Origin: Azospirillum brasilense
GTDB lineage: Bacteria > Pseudomonadota > Alphaproteobacteria > Azospirillales > Azospirillaceae
Reading direction: 5' to 3'
Length of the DNA: 64,000 nucleotides
Assembly (NCBI RefSeq): GCF_005222205.1
Contig: NZ_CP032346.1
Location: 248,001-312,000 of the forward strand
Shown: piece by piece, positions 44,488 to 54,054 of the stretch
Layout of the letters: the number at the start of each line of letters is the position of its first letter
How positions within the stretch are numbered: the first letter of the stretch is position 1
Translations under genes and position numbers: made by a program
Notes under the pieces: model-generated
What the model saw: the letters and a program-made list of their open reading frames with translations, nothing else
What the model was told of the DNA's origin: nothing
The model's database searches: none

Positions 44488-44880
44488 TTACCTGCTTTTT
44501 GATAAATCCATGTCGGCCTGTGCATCAAACCGCTGCAACGCCTCCTTGGTTCTTTGACTATCGCAGGTTTCCTCAACGAGTATTTCTGATATTGTTCTGT
44601 CAATGTTGCTGTAGTGTTCTGCCATTACCATATCAATGCGAGCGGGGCTCCATTCCGGATTGATTTGCTTGAGACGATGAGCCGCATGAGTGGATATAAT
44701 TTGGTAATTTTCTAGAAATTTAGTGAGTTTTTCGTTGTCGGGCTTTGCGCATCTGCTGGCAAGCGCATTGGAAACCGAGAACTGTTGCCAAATTTTGAGG
44801 ATGTCAGGGCCTTGCTGTTGAGCCACTGCCGGTGCAATCGACAGCATCATCCCGCAACCTAAGGCGACCAAGAGGCGCAT
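44488..44880 (-). CDS. Small exported protein of unknown function, AT-richer than its neighbours
   Basis: A 130-residue protein with a signal peptide ('MRLLVALGCGMMLSIAPAVA', cleavage before 'QQQ'). The mature part of about 110 residues is helical and has two cysteines ('SRCAKPD' and 'EETCDSQ') that may form a disulfide. Codon use differs from the window: many A/T third positions and codons such as TTA and ATA that are rare elsewhere. This suggests recent acquisition. It is probably periplasmic. I do not recognise the family. Confidence 0.7.
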   Translation of the reverse strand: MRLLVALGCGMMLSIAPAVAQQQGPDILKIWQQFSVSNALASRCAKPDNEKLTKFLENYQIISTHAAHRLKQINPEWSPARIDMVMAEHYSNIDRTISEILVEETCDSQRTKEALQRFDAQADMDLSKSR

Positions 44881-45134
44881 ATCGTGTCCATTGATACGTA
44901 TTGTCGCGCATATTATAATTCAAAGTTGCAGAAAATCGCAAGCCTTCTTGATTTTTGCTTCATCTAAAGTCGTTCTGCTTAAGGTTAAGGTGTGCGATGC
45001 AAGGAATGGCAAGGTTAACGGAACGATGCCCGCTTCCAGAGCTATACCTTGTGAGCAGCACCGGGGACCTCAGGAGAATGGGTGGTCAATGACATCCCAA
45101 CTTCGATTGCTGTGCGAAACGTGAGCGGAGATGC

Positions 45135-45611
45135 ATGGACATGATCGACGTTCATGTGCGAAAGGCCGGCCTTGCCGACGCGGCCACGGTCACCGGTCTC
45201 GTGGCGGCACTGCTGTCGGAAATCACCGCCGGGCAGAACGACACGCCGCGGGCCGTCATGCTGGCCGTCGCCGAATCCCTGCTGAACGGCGCCGGCGAGT
45301 CCTATACGGTCTTCCTGGCCGAGGACGGGGCGGGGCGCCCGCTCGGCGTCGCGACCCTGTCGGAAGGGGCCTGCATCTCCGCCCTGGGCCGGTTCGGGAC
45401 GATCCGGGAATTGTACGTGACACCGGAGTCGCGCTCCGCCGGGGTGGGGCGGGTGCTGATCCGGGCCGTTCTGGACCACGGCCGCGCCCATCGCTGGACG
45501 CGGGTCGAGGTGGGAGCGCCGTCCGCCGCGGACTGGCCGGATTCCCTGCGATTCTACCAGCGCGAGGGCTTCACGGAGATCGGGCCGCGCCTGAAATTCC
45601 GCTTGGCCTGA
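45135..45611 (+). CDS. GNAT-family N-acetyltransferase
   Basis: A 158-residue GNAT enzyme. 'IDVHVRKAGLADAATVTGLVA' starts the fold, and the acetyl-CoA pyrophosphate loop is in 'IRELYVTPESRSAGVGRVLIRAVL' (R-x-x-G-V-G form), followed by 'SLRFYQREGFTEIGPRLKFRL'. Substrate unknown. It stands 136 bp before dppA; a TTGACA at 45652 in that gap may be the -35 of the dpp promoter, so this gene is likely separate from the operon. Confidence 0.85.
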   Translation: MDMIDVHVRKAGLADAATVTGLVAALLSEITAGQNDTPRAVMLAVAESLLNGAGESYTVFLAEDGAGRPLGVATLSEGACISALGRFGTIRELYVTPESRSAGVGRVLIRAVLDHGRAHRWTRVEVGAPSAADWPDSLRFYQREGFTEIGPRLKFRLA

Positions 45612-45747
45612 CGCCTCCCGTGGAGCTTGCGTGATGCGGCTTGGTTGCGTGTTGACAGACGATTCGGCCACGCGCCAAATGAACCCGCATCACCGGCCGC
45701 CGAAAAGAACGGGCGGCCATTCGACCGAACACGGGAGGTTGTTAGGA

Positions 45748-47349
45748 ATGAAGCGCATCCTGCTGGGTGCCGGGCTCGGCGTTGCCGCCACCTTGGCGCT
45801 TGCTGCGCCGGCCCAGGCCGCCAAGACCCTCGTCTATTGCTCCGAGGGCAGCCCCGAAAACTTCAACCCGATGGTCAACACGACCGGAACGAGCTTCGAC
45901 GTCTCGCTGCCCGTGTACAACAACCTCGTGCAGTTCGAGTACGGCGGCACCAAGGTGGTCCCCGGCCTCGCCGAAAAGTGGGAGGTGTCGGAGGACGGGC
46001 TGACCTACACGTTCCACCTGCGCAAGGGTGTGAAGTGGCACAGCAACAACGACTTCAAGCCGACCCGCGACGCCAACGCGGACGACGTTCTGTGGTCGTT
46101 CAACCGTCAGTGGAAGAAGGATCACCCCTTCCACAAGGTGTCCGGCGGCGCCTATGACTACTTCAACGACATGGCGATGCCTGACCTGCTGAAGTCGATC
46201 GAGAAGGTCGACGACTACACGGTCAAGTTCACGCTGAACAAGGTCGAGGCGCCCTTCATCGCCAATCTGGCGATGCCCTTCGCGCCCATCCAGTCCGCCG
46301 AGTACGCCGAGACCCTGCAGAAGAAGAACCAGATCGACAAGATCGATCAGGCGCCGATCGGCACCGGCCCGTTCCAGTTCGTCGCCTACCAGAAGGACGC
46401 GGTCATCCGCTACAAGGCGTTCGAGCCCTATTGGGGCGGCAAGGCGCAGCTCGACAACCTCGTCTTCGCCATCACGCCCGACGCCGCCGTCCGCTACGCC
46501 AAGCTGAAGGCCGGCGAGTGCCACATCGTGCCGTATCCCAACCCGGCCGATCTGGAGGCGATGAAGAAGGACAGCGCCATCACCCTGATGGAGCAGGAGG
46601 GCCTGAACGTCGGCTATCTCGCCTTCAACGTCACCAAGAAGCCCTTCGACGACGTGCGTGTCCGCCGCGCGCTGAACATGGCCATCGACAAGAAGGCCGT
46701 GGTCGACGCGGTGTACCAGGGCGCCGGCGTCCCGGCGAAGAACCCGATCCCGCCGACCATGTGGTCGTACAACAAGGAGATCGAGGACTACCCCTACGAT
46801 CCGGAGCGCGCCAAGAAGCTGCTGGCCGAGGCCGGCTTCCCGGACGGTTTCGAGACCGACCTGTGGGCCATGCCGGTGCAGCGCCCGTACAACCCCAACG
46901 CCAAGCGCATGGCCGAGATGATGCAGGCGGACCTCGCCAAGGTCGGCATCAAGGCCAAGGTCGTGCAGTACGAGTGGGGTGAGTACCGCAAGCGCCTCCA
47001 GGCCGGCGAGCACCAAATGGGCATGCTGGGCTGGACCGGCGACAACGGCGACCCGGACAACTTCCTGCACGTCCTGCTCGGCTGCGAGGCCGCGCGTGCC
47101 GGCGGGTCGAACATCGCCAAGTGGTGCTACAAGGAGTTCGACGACCTCGTCGTCCAGGCCAAGCGCACCACCGACATCGCCGCCCGCACCAAGCTGTACG
47201 AGCAGGCGCAGGTCATCTTCAAGGAAGAGGCCCCGTGGCTGACCGTCGCGCACTCGGTCGTGCACATGGCGCTGAGCAAGAATGTGGTCGATTACAAGAT
47301 GGACCCGTTCGGCATCCATCGCTTCTACGGCGTCGATTTGAAACAATAA
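45748..47349 (+). CDS. dppA: Dipeptide/oligopeptide ABC transporter substrate-binding protein
   Basis: A 533-residue periplasmic binding protein (SBP_bac_5). Signal peptide is 'MKRILLGAGLGVAATLALAAPAQA'; the mature part has 'TLVYCSEGSPENFNPMVNTTG', 'PGLAEKWEVSEDGLTYTFHLRKGVKWHS' and 'DDVLWSFNRQW', plus 'VRRALNMAIDKKAVVDAVYQG'. The 'CSEGSPENFNP' start is like E. coli DppA. Start ATG 45748 has GGGAGG upstream; a longer frame is not needed. It heads a dppABCDF-type operon. A GC hairpin after it probably lowers expression of the membrane genes relative to this one. Confidence 0.93.
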   Translation: MKRILLGAGLGVAATLALAAPAQAAKTLVYCSEGSPENFNPMVNTTGTSFDVSLPVYNNLVQFEYGGTKVVPGLAEKWEVSEDGLTYTFHLRKGVKWHSNNDFKPTRDANADDVLWSFNRQWKKDHPFHKVSGGAYDYFNDMAMPDLLKSIEKVDDYTVKFTLNKVEAPFIANLAMPFAPIQSAEYAETLQKKNQIDKIDQAPIGTGPFQFVAYQKDAVIRYKAFEPYWGGKAQLDNLVFAITPDAAVRYAKLKAGECHIVPYPNPADLEAMKKDSAITLMEQEGLNVGYLAFNVTKKPFDDVRVRRALNMAIDKKAVVDAVYQGAGVPAKNPIPPTMWSYNKEIEDYPYDPERAKKLLAEAGFPDGFETDLWAMPVQRPYNPNAKRMAEMMQADLAKVGIKAKVVQYEWGEYRKRLQAGEHQMGMLGWTGDNGDPDNFLHVLLGCEAARAGGSNIAKWCYKEFDDLVVQAKRTTDIAARTKLYEQAQVIFKEEAPWLTVAHSVVHMALSKNVVDYKMDPFGIHRFYGVDLKQ

Positions 47350-47430
47350 ACTCAGCGTAGCAAGCGGCTTTACAAAGCGGTGGCCGGGGCATTAAACTCC
47401 CGGCTTCCCTTTGCGGATGCAGAGGTAAAA

Positions 47431-47450
47431 AAGGGGGCTGCGGCCCCCTT
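47431..47450 (+). terminator. Hairpin between dppA and dppB (attenuator or mRNA 3' stabiliser)
   Basis: AAGGGGGC-TGCG-GCCCCCTT, a perfect 8-bp stem, followed by GCTTTCGTTT. It lies 81 bp after dppA and 31 bp before dppB. Partial termination here would yield more binding protein than permease, as is common in such operons. Confidence 0.65.
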
Positions 47451-47481
47451 GCTTTCGTTTCGAGCCCCCGGTGACGATCCG

Positions 47482-48491
47482 ATGCTACGCTTCATCCTGA
47501 CGCGGGTGAGCTTGGTGATTCCGACCTTTCTCGGCGTCACCTTCCTGACCTTCCTTCTGATCCGCCTTGTCCCCGGCGACCCCATCGAGGTGCGCGTCGG
47601 CGAGCGCGGGATCCCCCCGAACGGCTTCTCGAACTGCGGCACGAGCTGGGGCTGGACCGGCCCCTGTGGCACCAGTTCCTCGACTACATCGGCGGCGTCC
47701 TCCAGGGCGACCTCGGCGTGTCGCTGGTGACGCGCAATTCCGTGTTCAGCGAATTCGTGACGCTGTTCCCGGCGACGCTGGAGCTGGCGGCGCTTGCCAT
47801 GCTGTTCGCCACGGTGGTCGGCCTTCCCGCGGGGATCATCGCGGCGGTGCGGCGCGGCTCGGTCTTCGACCATGGCGTGATGGGCATCAGCCTGACCGGC
47901 TATTCCATGCCGATCTTCTGGTGGGGCCTGCTGCTGATCCTGTTCTTCTCGGTGGGTCTGGGCTGGACTCCGGTGTCCGGGCGGCTCGACCTGCTCTATT
48001 ACGTGGAGCCGGTGACCGGCTTCATGCTGATCGACACGCTGATGGCCGGCGAATACGGGGCCTTCTGGTCGGCGCTGCACCACCTCATCCTGCCGATGAT
48101 CGTTCTCGGCACCGTTCCGCTGGCCGTCGTGGCGCGCATGACGCGCTCCGCCATGCTGGAGGTGCTGGGCGAGGACTACATCCGCACCGCGAAGGCCAAG
48201 GGGCTGGCGGGCAAGCGGGTGATCGGCCTGCACGCGCTGCGCAACGCGTTGATCCCGGTGGTCACCGTGATCGGCCTTCAGGTGGGCACGCTGCTGGGCG
48301 GCGCGATCCTGACCGAGACCATCTTCTCTTGGCCCGGCGTGGGCAAGTGGCTGATCGAGAGCATCAACCGCCGCGACTATCCGGCGCTCCAGGGTGGGGT
48401 GCTGCTGATCGCGACGACGGTGATGACCGTGAATCTGCTGGTGGACGTTCTGTACGGCGTCCTGAACCCCCGCATCCGCCATTCGCGGTGA
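47482..48491 (+). pseudogene. dppB: Dipeptide ABC transporter permease DppB, frameshifted
   Basis: The frame from ATG 47482 encodes a normal DppB start ('FILTRVSLVIPTFLGVTFL', 'RLVPGDPIEVRVGERGIPP') and then loses similarity after a run of six C at 47613-47618. The expected continuation ('ERLLELRHELGLDRPLWHQF', 'DYIGGVLQGDLG') is present in another frame and runs on through 'SLVTRNSVFSEF' and the permease core to the stop at 48491. One extra C in the tract would restore a full-length protein of about 336 residues. Everything else, including 'EDYIRTAKAKGL' coupling motif, is intact. Either a sequencing error, a true mutation, or a slippage-prone switch. Confidence 0.85.
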
Positions 48492-48499
48492 GGTGAGCG

Positions 48500-49426
48500 A
48501 TGACGACTCCTACGACGACGGGCGTTCCGGAGACCCTTCCGGCCGCTTCTCCGCCGGTTTCCCAGCCGCCGCACCCGCTGGTCGAGTTCTGGTACCATTT
48601 CCGGCAGAACAAGGGGGCCATGGCCGGCCTCGCCGTGATCCTGCTGATCGCCGTAGTGGCGTTGTTCGCCGAACTGGTGGCGCCGCACGACCCCAACATC
48701 CAGTACCGCGACGCCATCCTGGTGCCGCCGGTCTGGCAGGAAGGCGGGCGCTGGGCCTTCCTTCTGGGCACCGACGACATCGGCCGCGACATGCTGTCGC
48801 GGCTGATCTTCGGGGCGCGGCTGTCGATGATGATCGGCCTGATCGTCGTCACGCTGTCGCTGGCGGTCGGGCTGGCGCTGGGCATGATCGCCGGATTCTT
48901 CGGCGGCGTCACCGACGCGCTGGTCATGCGCTTCATGGACATCCTGCTGTCGCTGCCCAGCCTGCTGCTGGCCGTGGTGGTGGCGGCGATCCTCGGGCCG
49001 GGGCTGGTCAACGCCATGCTGGCGGTGTCCATCGTGGTCATCCCGCACTACGCCCGCCTGACCCGCGCCGCGGTGATGGCGGAGACGAACAAGGACTACG
49101 TCGTCGCCTCCCGCGTCGCGGGGGCCGGGCCGCTGCGGCTGATGCTGGTGGTGATCCTGCCGAACTGCGTGGCGCCGTTGATCGTCCAGGCGACGCTCGG
49201 CTTCTCCACGGCGATCCTCGACGCCGCGGCGCTGGGCTTCCTCGGCCTCGGCGCGCAGCCGCCGACGCCGGAGTGGGGCACCATGCTGGCCTCCTCCCTC
49301 CAGTTCCTCCAGCGCGCCCCCTGGGTCGTCACCTGGCCCGGCGTGGCCATCCTGGTGACGGTGCTGGCCTTCAACCTGCTGGGCGACGGGCTGCGCGACG
49401 CGCTCGACCCCAAGCTGAAACGCTGA
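48500..49426 (+). CDS. dppC: Dipeptide ABC transporter permease DppC
   Basis: A 308-residue inner-membrane permease with about six helices. '[30 protein letters not shown]' is the N-terminal OppC-type segment; then '[21 protein letters not shown]' and the EAA-type coupling loop ending '[17 protein letters not shown]', with '[18 protein letters not shown]' near the C-terminus. It begins 8 bp after dppB with a GGTGAG ribosome site and overlaps dppD by one base. It pairs with DppB to form the channel. Confidence 0.94.
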   Translation: MTTPTTTGVPETLPAASPPVSQPPHPLVEFWYHFRQNKGAMAGLAVILLIAVVALFAELVAPHDPNIQYRDAILVPPVWQEGGRWAFLLGTDDIGRDMLSRLIFGARLSMMIGLIVVTLSLAVGLALGMIAGFFGGVTDALVMRFMDILLSLPSLLLAVVVAAILGPGLVNAMLAVSIVVIPHYARLTRAAVMAETNKDYVVASRVAGAGPLRLMLVVILPNCVAPLIVQATLGFSTAILDAAALGFLGLGAQPPTPEWGTMLASSLQFLQRAPWVVTWPGVAILVTVLAFNLLGDGLRDALDPKLKR

Positions 49427-50423
49427 TGCCTGCCATGCCTCTTCTCGACATCAAGAACCTGTCCGTCGAGTTCACCACGCGCGCCGGGACCTTCCGTGCC
49501 GTGGACGGGATCGACCTCACCGTCGACGAGGGCGAGGTGGTGGGCATCGTCGGCGAGTCCGGGTCCGGCAAGTCCGTGACCTCGCTCGCCGTGATGGGCC
49601 TGCTCGGCTCCAACGGCACGGTGGTCGCCGACCGCATGCACTTCGGCGGCAAGGACCTGCTGGCGATAAGCCCGTCGCAACGCCGGAAGATCACCGGCAA
49701 GGACGTGGCCATGGTCTTCCAGGAGCCGATGACCAGCCTGAATCCCTGCTTCACCGTCGGTTTCCAGATCATGGAGACGCTGAAGGTGCATGAGGGGCTG
49801 TCCGGCAAGGCGCTGCGCAACCGCGCCATCGAGCTGCTGGAGCAGGTCGGCATCCCGGCCCCCGAAAGCCGCCTGTCGGCCTTTCCGCACCAGCTCTCCG
49901 GCGGCATGAACCAGCGCGTGATGATCGCCATCGCCATCGCCTGCAACCCGCGCCTGCTGGTTGCGGACGAGCCGACGACGGCGCTGGACGTGACCATCCA
50001 GAAGCAGATCCTCGACCTCCTGGTCCGCCTCCAGAAGGAGCGGGGCATGGCGCTGATCCTGATCACCCACGACATGGGCGTGGTGGCGGAGACGGCGCAG
50101 CGGGTGGTCGTCATGTACGCCGGGCAGGTCGCCGAGACGCGCCCGGTGGACGCCCTGTTCAAGGCGCCGCGCCATCCCTACACCGGCGCGCTGCTCGACG
50201 CGCTGCCGGAGCGTGCGCTGGGCAAGCGCCGGCTGCCGACCATCCCCGGCGTGGTGCCGGGCATCGGCGACCGGCCGCAGGGCTGCCTGTTCAACCCGCG
50301 CTGCCGCTTCGCCACCGACCGCTGCCGCATCGAGCGGCCGGCCCTGTTCGACGTGGACGCCGGCAAGGCGCGCTGCTTCTACCCGCTCGCCGATGCTCCG
50401 GTGGGCGCCGGGGAGGTCCTGTG

Positions 50424-50424
<1 letters not shown>
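49426..50424 (+). CDS. dppD: Dipeptide ABC transporter ATP-binding protein DppD
   Basis: A 332-residue ATPase. Walker A is '[13 protein letters not shown]', Q-loop '[12 protein letters not shown]', signature '[14 protein letters not shown]', Walker B '[16 protein letters not shown]', switch His in '[13 protein letters not shown]'. The C-terminal oligopeptide-ABC extension carries the Cys cluster '[15 protein letters not shown]', as in DppD/OppD proteins that bind an Fe-S cluster. The ATG follows the dppC stop with a one-base overlap. Confidence 0.95.
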
Positions 50425-51428
<1,004 letters not shown>

Positions 51429-51436
51429 GGGCCGAA

Positions 51437-51468
51437 GGCCGCGGCGTCGCCCGTCAGGCGCCGCGGCC
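51437..51468. terminator. Hairpin at the convergent dppF / DUF3072 boundary
   Basis: Perfect 10-bp stem GGCCGCGGCG / CGCCGCGGCC. It overlaps the last codons of the DUF3072 gene. A T-rich stretch follows only weakly on the + strand, so it may act as a bidirectional RNA end. Confidence 0.5.
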
Positions 51469-51747
51469 GGTCTTGTCCTGAAGGGCATCGATGCGTTTGG
51501 AGGCCTCGGCCTTCGTCAGGTCCCCATCGAAGCCTTCGCCGGCCTCCTCGCTGAGCGTCTTCAGGTAGGAGGCCTGCGCCCCGGTCATCGGCTCGTCCCC
51601 CGTCGTCCAATCGTCCGGGTCCTTCTCGCGGTTCGAGTGGTCGGCACCCCCGGCGTCCGCGGTTTTCGGGTTGCTCCCCGGATTCGCTGCGTCTCCGCGA
51701 CGGGGCTGGGGGTGGTGCTGACGCTCGTCGTTGCGCTTCGTGTTCAT
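51454..51747 (-). CDS. DUF3072 domain protein
   Basis: A 97-residue hydrophilic protein. The first 45 residues are low-complexity and charged; the rest, 'DPDDWTTGDEPMTGAQASYLKTLSEEAGE' and 'LTKAEASKRIDALQ', is the DUF3072 signature. Function unknown; members are small soluble proteins that often appear in stress regulons. An AAGGAA ribosome site precedes the ATG, and an EcfG-like promoter (GGAAC-N16-TGTT) is 33 bp upstream, which would put it under PhyR control. Confidence 0.85.
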   Translation of the reverse strand: MNTKRNDERQHHPQPRRGDAANPGSNPKTADAGGADHSNREKDPDDWTTGDEPMTGAQASYLKTLSEEAGEGFDGDLTKAEASKRIDALQDKTGRGA

Positions 51748-51779
51748 GAAATGTTCCTTTTCGTTGGAAACGTCTGTCG

Positions 51780-51804
51780 AACAGCTGCCAGCGGGATTGG
51801 TTCC
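51780..51804 (-). promoter_or_regulatory. Possible EcfG-type promoter of the DUF3072 gene
   Basis: Read on the minus strand: GGAAC, 16 bases, TGTT, ending 33 bp before the ATG at 51747. Good position for a short leader with the ribosome site. Consensus recalled: GGAAC-N16/17-CGTT. Confidence 0.55.
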
Positions 51805-51915
51805 GCGCGTTGGTTCGCCGACCGTTGAAGCGCCATGCGGAAGGCGTTACCCTTTCGCGCGCTGGGGTTATCTCCGGCCGGTGAGGTGTGGTCCAGCGCG
51901 AGGGGACGGAACGAA

Positions 51916-52326
51916 ATGCCGCTGATGGTGTGGAACGACAAGCTGAGCGTCGGGATCGCGCAGTTCGACGAGGAGCACAAGCAACTGGTCGCCCTGGTCA
52001 ACGAGCTGTTCGACGCCGTCCAGGCGGGGCGCAGCAAGGAGGCGCTGGGCGGCATCCTCGACAGCCTCGTTGCCTACACCAAGTCCCACTTCACCCATGA
52101 GGAGGAGCATTTCGCCCGCCTCGGCTATCCGGACCGCGAGGCCCACAAGGCGGAACACGACGCGCTGGCCAACCAAGTGCTGGAGGTGCAGCGCAAGTAT
52201 CACGCCGGCGCCACCGCCACGCTGAGCATGGAGGTGATGAACTTCCTGAAGAACTGGCTCATCAAGCACATCCAGGGTACCGACAAGAAATATGGCCCCT
52301 TCCTGAAGGAAAAGGGCGTGGCGTAA
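51916..52326 (+). CDS. Bacteriohemerythrin
   Basis: A 136-residue hemerythrin with all seven di-iron ligands in place: His21 ('FDEEHKQL'), His58 and Glu62 ('SHFTHEEEHF'), His77 and His81 ('REAHKAEHDAL'), His118 and Asp123 ('IKHIQGTDKKY'). It binds oxygen, or senses or stores it, in the cytoplasm; common in microaerophilic, motile alphaproteobacteria. The start at 51916 begins right at the conserved 'MPLMVWNDKLSVGI'; the upstream in-frame extension is not needed. Monocistronic, divergent from DUF3072. Confidence 0.93.
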   Translation: MPLMVWNDKLSVGIAQFDEEHKQLVALVNELFDAVQAGRSKEALGGILDSLVAYTKSHFTHEEEHFARLGYPDREAHKAEHDALANQVLEVQRKYHAGATATLSMEVMNFLKNWLIKHIQGTDKKYGPFLKEKGVA

Positions 52327-52669
52327 AGGGCCATTTCCGTAAGGACGATTGCCGGGACGGAACGCTCCGGGTCGCTCCCTTCCTCTCTCCCATCACGGGT
52401 TTTCCCCCGCCGCGTCGCGCGTCGACCCGGCAGGTCCGTCGCCAGGTGTCGGGAACTCTTGGCCTGGGCCGGGGTTCATGACGTGACGGATGACTCCTGA
52501 AAGACTCCGTCGTCGCGCAATTCCGGCGAAGGTGCGCCGATGAACCGATGGCCGACACGGAGCCGTCCCGCCACCAGCGCCCGGACCGACTGCACCGGGG
52601 CTGTCAGCGCGCGCCGCCACGCATTCGTCCCCCGCTCTCCTGATCCCGCCATCGCCCTCCGGCTTTCCG
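52327..52669. other. Intergenic region upstream of cassette copy 2
   Basis: No gene supported. A minus-strand frame of 83 codons (52476-52727) would cover the sigma-54 element and shows no recognisable family. A GGAAC-N16-GGTT at 52452-52476 is a weak EcfG-like match with nothing suitable just behind it. No GGCA-N5-TGCC palindromes like those of the flagellin promoter were found. Confidence 0.4.
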
Positions 52670-52685
52670 TGGCGCGGCCTTTGCG
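52670..52685 (+). promoter_or_regulatory. Sigma-54 promoter of cassette copy 2
   Basis: TGGCGCGGCCTTTGCG has GG and GC at the exact -24/-12 spacing; the one change from consensus TGGCACG is the A. It lies 77 bp before the ATG at 52747, at a distance close to that in copy 1 (63 bp). Confidence 0.7.
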
Positions 52686-52746
52686 CGTCTTTGCCGCCTG
52701 AACATGACGATCCGGAGACACACGCAACCGTCATAGGGTCAAAACC

Positions 52747-53400
52747 ATGGAAGAACAGTGGCTCCTCAAGGCAAAATTCGTCGCCTTCAATTTGACGATT
52801 TCGGCGTTCGTTTTCGTCCTCTATGCGCAGGGGTGGCTGGACCGGGTCTTGACCGGGCACATCGCCGTGGCGACCGCGATCATTGGTATCGTCTTCATCG
52901 TCGGTCTGGTGATGTCGGCCTATCGGGTGTGGAAGATCGGCGGTGAACTGGACAAGGCCAAGCTCGGCGGCGGACGGCTGATGAAGGTCGAGAGCGAGCG
53001 CGCCCTGGAAATCCGCCTGTTCTCCCGGATCTCGCACCTTCAGCACATCGCCAACGCGCTGGGCATGCTCGGCCTGATCGGCACGGCCTGGGGCTTCAGC
53101 CTGTTCGCCGCGAACATCACGCCCGACATGGTGGGCAACGCCGCCTCGGCCGGCGCCATGGTGACCACGCTGGCCAGCGGTTTGGGCGTAGCGATCTACG
53201 CCACCATGCTGGGCGGTGCGCTGTGCCTGTGGACCACCTGCAACCTCCAGCTCCTGCGCGGGGCGACGGCGTCGCTGTGCGCGCTCATCATGGACGAGGC
53301 CCACGCCCGCTCGCGGCTTGCTCCGCGGACGGGAACCCCGGAGTTCGCCGCGCCGCAGGCGGCCCCCTACGGCGCGCTCGGCGGTGAGGCCACATCATGA
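52747..53400 (+). CDS. ExbB/TolQ/MotA-like channel subunit, cassette copy 2
   Basis: A 217-residue inner-membrane protein, paralogue of the gene at 28187. Helices are predicted near 11-28, 38-57, 100-121 and 139-160. Channel motifs are 'NALGMLGLIGTAWGFSLFAA' and 'TTLASGLGVAIYATMLGGALC', matching TolQ/ExbB helices 2 and 3. It lacks the long N-terminal tail of copy 1 and has instead a Pro/Ala-rich C-terminal tail. It overlaps the next gene by four bases. Similarity to copy 1 is clear in order and motifs but low in sequence, so the duplication is old. Confidence 0.78.
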   Translation: MEEQWLLKAKFVAFNLTISAFVFVLYAQGWLDRVLTGHIAVATAIIGIVFIVGLVMSAYRVWKIGGELDKAKLGGGRLMKVESERALEIRLFSRISHLQHIANALGMLGLIGTAWGFSLFAANITPDMVGNAASAGAMVTTLASGLGVAIYATMLGGALCLWTTCNLQLLRGATASLCALIMDEAHARSRLAPRTGTPEFAAPQAAPYGALGGEATS

Positions 53401-54032
53401 ACGATTTCCTGGGCGAGGACCAAACCGGTGTGCTCGTCGCGCGTGACCTGCTGACGCTGCTGCTGTGCGGCTTCGTGGCCTGCGCGGTTCTGGCGGTCCC
53501 CTTCATCAACGAGGCCAAGAAGACCGAGGCCAATCAGCAGAACGAATCCTCGTCATCCGCCGCCGCGGGCATGGAACCGCCGGGAAACGTCATCATCGAG
53601 GCGCGCTGGGACGACAAGCTGCGCAGCGACGTCGATCTGTGGGTGCAGGCGCCGGGCGACGTGCCGGTCGGCTACTCGAACAAGTCGGGGCTGATCTTCA
53701 ACCTGCTGCGCGACGATCTGGGCGCCTACGCCGATCCCACGGAGATCAATTTCGAGACCTCCTACTCCCGTGGTATTCCTCCGGGGGAATACACCGTCAA
53801 CGTGCATATGTTCCGCAACCTGGAGAATGTGTTTCCCATCTGGGTCCGGGTGGTCGCCCGCGTCAAGGCGGAGCATGAATCGGGGGCTGCCACCGTCGCC
53901 GCAACGCGCGTCCGGCTGGACCACGAAGGGCAGGAGATCACCGCCTTCCGCTTCACCCTGACGGAGCGGGGCGAACTGGTGCCGGGGTCCCTGAACGCCG
54001 TGTTCAAGCCGCTGCGCTCGGCCAAGAATTGA
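53397..54032 (+). CDS. ExbD-like one-helix protein with DUF2135/YfaP-like domain, copy 2
   Basis: A 211-residue paralogue of the gene at 28917. The helix 'ARDLLTLLLCGFVACAVLAVP' keeps the membrane-entry Asp (Asp17). A Ser/Glu/Asn linker follows, then the periplasmic domain with 'SDVDLWVQAPGDVPVGYSNKSG', 'NLLRDDLGAYADPTEINFETSYSRGIPPGEYTVNVHMF' in parts, and 'GQEITAFRFTLTERGELVPG'. This domain is the most conserved part between copies, with long runs of identical residues, so it is probably the functional centre. It lacks any peptidoglycan-binding or TonB-interaction motif. Confidence 0.75.
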   Translation: MNDFLGEDQTGVLVARDLLTLLLCGFVACAVLAVPFINEAKKTEANQQNESSSSAAAGMEPPGNVIIEARWDDKLRSDVDLWVQAPGDVPVGYSNKSGLIFNLLRDDLGAYADPTEINFETSYSRGIPPGEYTVNVHMFRNLENVFPIWVRVVARVKAEHESGAATVAATRVRLDHEGQEITAFRFTLTERGELVPGSLNAVFKPLRSAKN

Positions 54033-54054
54033 CCCGCCGGACCGGGAGTGCGCC

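Noticed and set aside
44891..45124. Plus-strand 77-codon frame in the AT-richer patch
   Set aside because: No ribosome site and no family. The AT-rich start looks like a promoter region rather than coding sequence.
52452..52476. GGAAC-N16-GGTT as an EcfG promoter
   Set aside because: The -10 part is poor and no gene starts within a sensible distance; the nearest gene has its own sigma-54 element.
52476..52727. Minus-strand 83-codon frame upstream of cassette copy 2
   Set aside because: Would cover the sigma-54 element and leader of the cassette; no ribosome site or family recognised. Not fully excluded.
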